DNA from: Hyphomicrobiales bacterium
Lineage (GTDB): Bacteria > Pseudomonadota > Alphaproteobacteria > Rhizobiales > Rhizobiaceae
Length of the DNA stretch: 64,000 bases
Direction of reading: 5' to 3'
Assembly: GCA_900469965.1 (NCBI GenBank)
Contig: UBZP01000022.1
Span: forward strand, 62,001 to 126,000
Numbering within the stretch: the first letter of the stretch is position 1; every line of letters starts with the position of its first letter. The position numbers and the translations under genes are program-made. This document shows, piece after piece, positions 57,839-64,000 of this stretch. A model generated the notes under the pieces. That model did no database searches. It was not told the DNA's origin and saw only the letters and a program-made list of their open reading frames with translations.

Positions 57839-59203
57839 TCAGACGTGGTAGGCGGCTTCGCCGTGCGAGGACAGGTCGAGACCTTCGCGCTCGGCTTCGG
57901 CGGTGACGCGCAGGCCGACGATCGCATCGACGATCTTGTAGAGGATCGTCGAGACGACGCCGCACCAGACGATGGTGATCGCGACGGCGGTCAGCTGGGT
58001 CATGAACTGGCTGCCCATGGTGACGCCTTCGGCATAGCCGATGCCGCCGAGGGTGTCGGAGGCGAAGATGCCGGTTGCCAGCGCGCCGAACAGGCCGCCG
58101 ATGCCGTGCACGCCGAACACGTCAGCGGTATCGTCGTAGCCGAACTTCGCCTTCACGACCGAGATGAAGAAGTAGCAGATCGGCGAGACGACCAGGCCCA
58201 TGACGATGGCGCCCATCGGACCGGCGATGCCGGCGGCCGGGGTGATGGCAACGAGGCCGGCGATCATGCCGGATGCCGCACCGAGCATCGAGGCCTTGCC
58301 GCGGGTGAAGGTTTCGACCAGCGACCAGGAGACGATGGCTGCGGCCGTTGCGATGAAGGTGTTCACGGTTGCGAGCATCGCGCCGCCGGAGGCTTCGAGG
58401 TTGGAGCCGGCGTTGAAGCCGAACCAGCCGACCCACAGCATGGCCGCACCGACGAGGGTGAGGGTCATGGAGTGCGGGGCCATCATGTCCTTGCCATAGC
58501 CGATGCGCTTGCCGACCATGACCGCGCCGACCAGGCCGGCCACGCCGGCGTTGATGTGCACGACGGTGCCGCCGGCGAAGTCCAGCGCGCCCATGCCGAA
58601 CAGCAGGCCGTTGGCGTCCCAGACCATGTGGGCGATCGGGAAGTAGACGAAGGTCGCCCAGAGCACGCAGAACAGTACCGCGGCGGAGAACTTGATGCGC
58701 TCGGCGAAGGCGCCGACGATCAGTGCCGGGGTGAGCGCTGCGAAGGTCATCTGGAACATCACGAAGATGAATTCCGGAATGACGACGCCGTCAGAGAAGG
58801 TCGCAGCGGTCGATTCCATCGTCACGCCGGAGAGGAACAGCTTGGCGGTGCCGCCGAAATAGGGGCTGGTGGAGCCGCCGAAGGCGAAGGAGTAGCCGTA
58901 GATGACCCAGACGAGCATCATGACGGCGCCGATGATCGTGCACTGCATCAGCACCGACAGCATGTTCTTGGCGCGGACCAGGCCGCCGTAGAACAGGCCG
59001 AGGCCGGGCATCAGCATGAACAGCACCAAAAGGGTGCTGATGAACATGAAGGCGGTGTCGCCCTTGTCCGGAACGGGGGCGGCAGCGGCGGCCTCGGCAG
59101 CGGCCGGTGCGGTTTCCTGCGCGAAGGCGACGACCGGCGCGAGAACGGCCGCAGCAGCGGCGCCAACGCGGCCAAGGATGGAGTTGAGAGTATGCGATGA
59201 CAT
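57839..59203 (-). CDS. amtB: Ammonium transporter AmtB
   Basis: A 454-residue Amt protein. An N-terminal signal-like segment and Ala-rich stretch precede eleven membrane segments. The pore histidines are in YFPIAHMVWD and FGVHGIGG. It conducts ammonium across the inner membrane and is blocked by GlnK. AGGAG precedes the ATG. It follows glnK by 26 bases; both are read from the sigma-54-type promoter. Confidence 0.97.
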   Translation of the reverse strand: MSSHTLNSILGRVGAAAAAVLAPVVAFAQETAPAAAEAAAAAPVPDKGDTAFMFISTLLVLFMLMPGLGLFYGGLVRAKNMLSVLMQCTIIGAVMMLVWVIYGYSFAFGGSTSPYFGGTAKLFLSGVTMESTAATFSDGVVIPEFIFVMFQMTFAALTPALIVGAFAERIKFSAAVLFCVLWATFVYFPIAHMVWDANGLLFGMGALDFAGGTVVHINAGVAGLVGAVMVGKRIGYGKDMMAPHSMTLTLVGAAMLWVGWFGFNAGSNLEASGGAMLATVNTFIATAAAIVSWSLVETFTRGKASMLGAASGMIAGLVAITPAAGIAGPMGAIVMGLVVSPICYFFISVVKAKFGYDDTADVFGVHGIGGLFGALATGIFASDTLGGIGYAEGVTMGSQFMTQLTAVAITIVWCGVVSTILYKIVDAIVGLRVTAEAEREGLDLSSHGEAAYHV

Positions 59204-59229
59204 TGATATTGCTCCTGATCTGCCGGTTC

Positions 59230-59589
<360 letters not shown>

Positions 59590-59657
59590 TCACCCACGGC
59601 CGAGGCCGTTTCTCCTTGCTGCCGCGGGCATCATGCCGCGGCTGCCAAGCCTACACA

Positions 59658-59673
59658 TTCAAGGGGCGTGCCA
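59658..59673 (-). promoter_or_regulatory. Sigma-54-type promoter of glnK-amtB
   Basis: On the minus strand TGGCACG-CCCC-TTGAA matches the -24/-12 consensus (TGGCACG-N4-TTGCA) at all but one position. It lies about 90 bases upstream of glnK. Known: glnK-amtB operons are commonly driven by RpoN with NtrC under nitrogen limitation. Confidence 0.8.
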
Positions 59674-59743
59674 GATTCAACGCACTTCGTAACGTATTGT
59701 TAAATAATGATTTTGTCGTCGATCAGCGACGGACGTCAAAAAA

Positions 59744-59761
59744 GCGCCAATCAGTGAGCGC
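59744..59761. promoter_or_regulatory. Possible NtrC-type site upstream of the glnK promoter
   Basis: GCGCCAATCAGTGAGCGC is a partial dyad (GCGC-N10-GCGC) about 70 bases upstream of the -24 element. It only loosely resembles an NtrC enhancer. It is offered because of its position. Confidence 0.25.
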
Positions 59762-59789
59762 AAATAATAGGCAATTTTGAAAAAATGCT

Positions 59790-60680
59790 TTAAATTTGTT
59801 CAGTTGCCTTTTTGCGGATCAACCCTTCCTGGGCAACCGAGGCCACCAGCAGGCCCTGGCGCGTGAAGAGGCTGCCGCGGGTCATGCCGCGGGCGCCGGA
59901 GGCAGAGGGGCTGTCCTGGGCAAACAGCAGCCAGTCGTCGAGCCGACAGGGGCGGTGGAACCACATGGCATGGTCGAGGCTCGCCACCTGCAGGGACCGG
60001 TCGAAGACGGAGGTGCCGTGCGCGAAGAGGGCGGTGTCGAGCAGGGTCAGGTCGGAGAGATAGCCGAGCACGGCGGCCTGGAGGTGGCGATCGTCCGGCA
60101 CCGGGCCGGTGGCGCGCATCCATACGTTGCGCCCGGTCATGCTGCTGGCAGGGCCGGGGCGGCCGACAAGCTCGACCGGGCGGAGCTCGATCGGCCGCGG
60201 GCGTTCCCAGTATTCGCGAATGGCCTTGGGCGCGCTGGCGAGGAACCGCGCGCGCTCCTCGCCGTCCTGCAGCACCTGCTCCGGCGGCAGGACGTCCGGC
60301 ATGGGCACGGCATGGTCGAAGCCGGGCTCGTCGCCCTGGAAGGACGCCGTCATGAAGTAGATCGGCTTGCCGTGCTGGATGGCGATGACGCGTCGCGTGG
60401 TGAAACCGGCGCCGTCGCGAATGCGGTCGACATCGTAGATGATCGGCACGGCCGGATCGCCCGGCCGGATGAAATAGGCGTGAAGGGAGTGGACGAAGCG
60501 GTCCTCCGCCACCGTGCGGCTGGCGGCGACCAGCGCCTGGCCGATCACCTGGCCGCCGAACACCCGCTGCCAGCCCACCTGCGGGCTGCCTCCGCGAAAC
60601 AGGTTTTCCTCCAGCGTCTCGAGGTCGAGCGTCGACAGGAGTTCCTGCATGGGGGAGCCGCGCTCTTCCGGACGTGACAT
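59790..60680 (-). CDS. tesB: Acyl-CoA thioesterase II
   Basis: A 296-residue double-hotdog TesB. It has LFRGGSPQVGWQRVFGGQVIGQAL at the N terminus, HSLHAYFIRPGDPAVPIIYDV, and FDRSLQVASLDHAMWFHRPC with the catalytic Asp, plus the DDWLLFAQDSP end. It hydrolyses medium- and long-chain acyl-CoAs in the cytoplasm. GGAGAAGG precedes the ATG. The 3' end is close to the glnK control region. Confidence 0.95.
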   Translation of the reverse strand: MSRPEERGSPMQELLSTLDLETLEENLFRGGSPQVGWQRVFGGQVIGQALVAASRTVAEDRFVHSLHAYFIRPGDPAVPIIYDVDRIRDGAGFTTRRVIAIQHGKPIYFMTASFQGDEPGFDHAVPMPDVLPPEQVLQDGEERARFLASAPKAIREYWERPRPIELRPVELVGRPGPASSMTGRNVWMRATGPVPDDRHLQAAVLGYLSDLTLLDTALFAHGTSVFDRSLQVASLDHAMWFHRPCRLDDWLLFAQDSPSASGARGMTRGSLFTRQGLLVASVAQEGLIRKKATEQI

Positions 60681-60776
60681 TTGGACCTTCTCCTGCTGTA
60701 GGCTCCCGGTGTAGGAAACTCCGTCTGCGTCATCTATATAGGATGAAAGGACGGCTCAAGGGCACGGAGACCAGCG

Positions 60777-61997
60777 ATGATCGACATTCTTGTGGCAGGC
60801 GGCGGATATGTCGGGCTGTCGCTGGCCGTGGCGCTGAAGAAGGCCGCTCCACATCTGCAGATTGAACTCGTCGATCCGGCCCCGGCCGACGCCTGGAGGC
60901 GCGACGAGCGCGCCTCCGCGCTGGTGGCTGCCGCCCGCAACCTCCTCGACGTCCTCGGCGTCTGGAACGAGATCGAGCCGGAGGCGGAACCGATCCGCCG
61001 CATGGTGATCACCGATTCGCGCACGGCCGATCCGGTGCGCCCCGTCTTCCTGACCTTCGAGGGCGCGGGCGAGGCCGACGACGGCACGCCCTTCGCCCAC
61101 ATGGTGCCGAACCGCGCCGTCACGGGAAGCCTGGTGGCGGCGGCTGAGCCGCTCGGCCTGCCCATTCGGTGGGCAACCTCCGTGGTGGATTTTTCCACCG
61201 ACGTGCATGCGAGCACGATCCGCCTCTCGAATGGCGAAACGCTTCAGGCCCGCCTGCTCGTCGCCTGCGACGGTGTCCGTTCGAAGCTGCGCGACCTTGC
61301 CGGCATCAAGACCGTCCGCTTCGACTACGGGCAGTCGGGGATCGTGACGACCGTCGAGCACGAGCGGCCGCACGAGGGGACGGCGGAGGAGCATTTCCTG
61401 CCGGCCGGCCCCTTCGCGACCCTGCCGATGAAGGGCAATCGATCCTCGCTCGTCTGGACGGAGCGGACCGAGGACGCCAACCGCCTGATCGAAAGCGACG
61501 ACCTGGTATTCGAGGAGGAACTGGAGCGCCGCTTCGGTCACAAGCTCGGCGCCTTGCGGCTGGTGGGCGGCCGCAAGGCCTTCCCGCTGGGGCTGACGCT
61601 CGCACGATCCTTCGTCGCTCCCCGCTTCGCCCTTGCCGGCGACGCGGCTCACGGCATCCACCCGATTTCCGGCCAGGGCCTGAACCTCGGCTTCAAGGAC
61701 GTGGCGGCGCTGGCCGAAACCGTGATCGAGGCGGACCGGCTGGGCCTCGACATCGGCCTTATCTCGGTGCTCGAGCGCTATGAGACCTGGCGGCGCTTCG
61801 ATACGTTCCGCATGGGGGTCACTACGGACGTGCTCAACCGGCTGTTCTCGAACGACCTGACGCCGGTGCGCGTCGCGCGCGACCTCGGGCTCGGGATCGT
61901 CGACCGGCTGCCGGGGCTGAAGTCGTTCTTCATCCGCCAGGCCGAGGGTCTGGCCGGCCGCGACCAGCCGCGCATGCTCGTCGGCGAGGCGATCTGA
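60777..61997 (+). CDS. Ubiquinone-biosynthesis-type FAD hydroxylase (UbiH/UbiF family)
   Basis: A 406-residue FAD monooxygenase. GGGYVGLSLAVAL binds the FAD ADP part, LLVACDGVRSKLR is the DG motif and ALAGDAAHGIHPISGQGLNLGF is the GD motif with the UbiH/COQ6 signature. It hydroxylates the ubiquinone ring; which position (C1, C5 or C6) cannot be told from sequence because alphaproteobacterial UbiL and UbiM overlap in specificity. It is divergent from tesB and convergent with the Trm112-like gene. Confidence 0.9.
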   Translation: MIDILVAGGGYVGLSLAVALKKAAPHLQIELVDPAPADAWRRDERASALVAAARNLLDVLGVWNEIEPEAEPIRRMVITDSRTADPVRPVFLTFEGAGEADDGTPFAHMVPNRAVTGSLVAAAEPLGLPIRWATSVVDFSTDVHASTIRLSNGETLQARLLVACDGVRSKLRDLAGIKTVRFDYGQSGIVTTVEHERPHEGTAEEHFLPAGPFATLPMKGNRSSLVWTERTEDANRLIESDDLVFEEELERRFGHKLGALRLVGGRKAFPLGLTLARSFVAPRFALAGDAAHGIHPISGQGLNLGFKDVAALAETVIEADRLGLDIGLISVLERYETWRRFDTFRMGVTTDVLNRLFSNDLTPVRVARDLGLGIVDRLPGLKSFFIRQAEGLAGRDQPRMLVGEAI

Positions 61998-62021
61998 GCC
62001 GGGCGACCGAACGGGCGTTTC

Positions 62022-62210
62022 TCAGTCCTTCAGTTCGCGCGCTTCGGAGACGAGCATGATCGGAATGCCGTCGCGGACCGGGTAGGCGAGCTTCGCCCGC
62101 TCGGAGACGAGTTCGCCGGTTTCCGCATTCCAGGTCAGCCGGCCCTTCGTCAGCGGGCAGACGAGAAGTTCCAGGAGCTTGGTATCGACGCTGTTGGTCT
62201 TGTTTTCCAT
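62022..62210 (-). CDS. Trm112-family protein
   Basis: A 62-residue protein with [14 protein letters not shown] and the end [18 protein letters not shown], the UPF0434/Trm112 pattern. Only one of the usual zinc cysteines is obvious (CPL). In eukaryotes Trm112 activates methyltransferases; the bacterial role is unclear. It follows the LON-domain gene by eight bases on the same strand, so the two are co-transcribed. Confidence 0.88.
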   Translation of the reverse strand: MENKTNSVDTKLLELLVCPLTKGRLTWNAETGELVSERAKLAYPVRDGIPIMLVSEARELKD

Positions 62211-62218
62211 CGGCGGAC

Positions 62219-62899
62219 CTATTGCAGGCGCGTGTCGACGTCGCCGAAATTGCGCGCCAGCACGATCTCGGTGATCGCGATCAGCGTTTCGGCGCGCGTC
62301 TTCAGGTCCGGGGCCTCGAGGAGGGCCTGCTTTTCCGCCGGTCCGTAGGGCGACATCATCGACATGGAGTTGACGAGGGTGGTGTTGCTGGCCCGCTCGA
62401 CGCTTTCCCAGTCGGCCTCCAGCTTGTTGGCGTCGAGATAGGCGCGGAAGGCCGACAGGAGGGCCTCCCGATCGACTCCGCGCTCGTCGTCGGTGCCGGA
62501 GAGGTCGCTGATGAAGGGCGCGATCTTGAACGAGCGGTAGGCCTTGCCGGTGCGGACTTCGCTGATGAGGCGATAGCGGCAGACGCCGGTGAGCGAGGTG
62601 ATGTATCGGCCATCGCCGGTCTCGGCGAAGGAGGTGACGCGGCCGAGGCAGCCGACCTGGCAGAGCGCGGGCGCCTCCGCGGCAGGGTCCGAGACGATGT
62701 GATCGCCGAACACCGGCTGGACCATGCCGATCAGCCGGCTGCCGGCGAGAACGTCGTCGAACATCGACAGATATCGCGGCTCGAAGATGTTGAGGGGCAA
62801 CTGTCCGCCCGGCAGAAGCAGGGCGCCCGTCAGCGGAAAGACCGGAATCGTCCCCGGCAGGTCTTCCGGCTTCAGATAGCGCGCATTCCCGACATGCAT
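62219..62899 (-). CDS. LON peptidase substrate-binding-domain protein
   Basis: A 226-residue protein equal to the N-terminal domain of Lon, without ATPase or protease parts: [33 protein letters not shown] is split here into [19 protein letters not shown] and EPRYLSMF, then [18 protein letters not shown]. Its role is unknown, perhaps substrate handling. The ATG at 62899 has GGGAAGG eight bases upstream. It lies between the cnoX-like gene and the Trm112-like gene, all on the minus strand. Confidence 0.88.
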   Translation of the reverse strand: MHVGNARYLKPEDLPGTIPVFPLTGALLLPGGQLPLNIFEPRYLSMFDDVLAGSRLIGMVQPVFGDHIVSDPAAEAPALCQVGCLGRVTSFAETGDGRYITSLTGVCRYRLISEVRTGKAYRSFKIAPFISDLSGTDDERGVDREALLSAFRAYLDANKLEADWESVERASNTTLVNSMSMMSPYGPAEKQALLEAPDLKTRAETLIAITEIVLARNFGDVDTRLQ

Positions 62900-63013
62900 T
62901 GCATCGCCTTCCCGTCGCATTCGGCATGGCCCGCCGCTGAAGGCGGCAGGCAGCGTCAAGACCCTTGAAATGGGGTCCGGAGCGGATTTCTCAAGATGCG
63001 CGGCGGGCAAGCG

Positions 63014-63967
63014 TCAGGAAAACAGGATCGACGACAGCTTCCGCCTGGCGGCGATCGTGGCCGGGTCCTTCAGTCCCCAGACCTCGAAGAACTGCAGCAG
63101 TTCGCGCCTTGCGACGTCGTCCTCGAAGCTCCGGTCGCGCTTCATGATCGAAAGCAGATGGTCGGCCGCCGCCTCGCGATTGCCCTCGACATTGCGGATC
63201 TTGGCGAGCTTCAGCCGTGCCGCGTGGTCGTCCGGGTCTGCCGCCAGCGCCTGTTCGAGCGCCTGCGGGTCGCCGAGCTTGCGGGCCTCCTCGATCTGCT
63301 CCAGCTGCTTCTGCACGGCTGCAACCGCTGGATCCTTGGCGACCGCTTCGGGCGCCGAGGCCAGAATCTGGCGGGCATTGTCCAGCTGGCCGGCCGCGAT
63401 CATGCACTGGGCCATGCCGGCGAAGGCTGCGGCATTGTCCGGATCGGCCTGCAGGATCGCGCCGAAGAGATCGGCGGCCCCGCCGATGTCGTGCTGGGAA
63501 AGCAGGGTCTTCGCTTCCTCGAGGATCGCCTCGATCTCGGCCTTCTGGTCGGCATCCGCAGGGCCGGCGATCTTGTCGATGAAGGCGCGGACCTGGCTCT
63601 CCGGGAGCGCCCCCATGAAGCCGTCCGCCGGCCGGCCGCCGACGAAGGCGATGACGGCGGGAATCGACTGGATGCCGAGCTGGCCGGCGATGGAGGGATG
63701 GTCGTCGATGTTCATCTTGACGAGCTTCACCCGGCCGCCGGCCTCCTTGACCACCTTCTCGATGATCGGGGTCAGCTGCTTGCAGGGACCGCACCAGGGC
63801 GCCCAGAAGTCGACGAGGACCGGCTGCTGGCGCGAGGCCTCGATGACGTCCTGGGCGAAGGTCGCCGTCGTCGTATCCTTGACGAGATCGGCCGCAGGCG
63901 CGGCGCCATAGTTGACCGCGCCGCTCATCTGGCCGCCAAACGACGTCGCATAGGGATTGTCACTCAT
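63014..63967 (-). CDS. cnoX: Thioredoxin-TPR chaperedoxin (CnoX/YbbN-like)
   Basis: A 317-residue protein. The N-terminal thioredoxin domain (about 30-135) keeps the redox-active WCGPC (Cys59, Cys62), unlike E. coli CnoX, which lacks both or has SXXC. A C-terminal tetratricopeptide part follows (LLSQHDIGGAADLFGAILQA, AAFAGMAQCMIAAGQLDNAR). Such proteins hold unfolding clients and pass them to GroEL or DnaK. The ATG is at 63967; 33 bases of the window follow. A separate trxA-like thioredoxin role is less likely given the TPR part. Confidence 0.9.
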   Translation of the reverse strand: MSDNPYATSFGGQMSGAVNYGAAPAADLVKDTTTATFAQDVIEASRQQPVLVDFWAPWCGPCKQLTPIIEKVVKEAGGRVKLVKMNIDDHPSIAGQLGIQSIPAVIAFVGGRPADGFMGALPESQVRAFIDKIAGPADADQKAEIEAILEEAKTLLSQHDIGGAADLFGAILQADPDNAAAFAGMAQCMIAAGQLDNARQILASAPEAVAKDPAVAAVQKQLEQIEEARKLGDPQALEQALAADPDDHAARLKLAKIRNVEGNREAAADHLLSIMKRDRSFEDDVARRELLQFFEVWGLKDPATIAARRKLSSILFS

Positions 63968-64000
63968 CTTCCTGCTCCTGCGGACCGTCGCCCGACTTCG

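Overview
The window is 64 kb of GC-rich chromosomal DNA from an alphaproteobacterium, most likely a member of the Rhizobiaceae (Sinorhizobium/Ensifer, Shinella, Rhizobium or Agrobacterium relatives). Evidence for this is the giant cyclic beta-1,2-glucan synthase NdvB with its exporter NdvA and the OpgC-type membrane protein, an ExpR-like LuxR regulator between ndvA and pyc, aerobic cobalamin genes (cobL, cobM), a split ccmABCDG cluster, DUF2794 and DUF1223 proteins, and long Ala/Glu/Lys tails on ribosomal protein L19. Almost every gene is an intact, dense housekeeping or envelope gene. I see no tRNA, rRNA, CRISPR array, prophage, integrase or insertion sequence.

Region by region. (1) 1-7.2 kb is a vitamin B12 neighbourhood: the 3' end of cobL and cobM on the plus strand, then on the minus strand an alpha/beta hydrolase, B12-dependent methionine synthase metH, a 71-residue unknown protein and a textbook cobalamin riboswitch. 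(2) 7.2-19.8 kb is a periplasmic glucan module: ndvB, opgC and, convergently, ndvA, followed by the ExpR-like solo LuxR regulator. (3) 19.9-30 kb has pyruvate carboxylase, a GNAT acetyltransferase, a GT92-like glycosyltransferase, DUF2794, DUF1223 and aconitase. (4) 30.3-33.4 kb is the cytochrome c maturation cluster ccmA-B-C-D-G, with a palindromic repeat lodged between ccmA and ccmB. (5) 33.6-39.9 kb (minus) is yciB, ftsY, mtaB, dapF, a heme oxygenase and a metallo-beta-lactamase-fold hydrolase. (6) 40.2-45.4 kb is ffh, chorismate mutase, rpsP, rimM and trmD, then a reversed TauE-like permease, then rplS. (7) 45.5-49.4 kb has a small membrane protein, an amino-acid-type ABC binding protein and permease with no ATPase, and leuC. 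(8) 49.6-57.6 kb has a histidine phosphatase, an aldo/keto reductase, an L,D-transpeptidase divergent from a CenR/OtpR-like response regulator, a cyclic-nucleotide-binding-domain protein, xth, lolA and ftsK. (9) 57.8-64 kb has amtB and glnK behind a sigma-54-type promoter, tesB, a ubiquinone-type hydroxylase, a Trm112-like protein, a LON-domain protein and a CnoX-type thioredoxin.

Functionally the window joins one-carbon/B12 metabolism, the synthesis, membrane processing and export of osmoregulated glucans, cytochrome c biogenesis, co-translational protein targeting (both FtsY and Ffh), ribosome and tRNA maturation, envelope control (CenR, L,D-transpeptidase, LolA) and nitrogen sensing. The least explained part is the B12 riboswitch, unknown 71-residue gene and metH arrangement, where both downstream genes have hairpins overlapping or abutting their ribosome-binding sites. 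No wholly new multi-gene system is evident; the remaining observations are regulatory or organisational.
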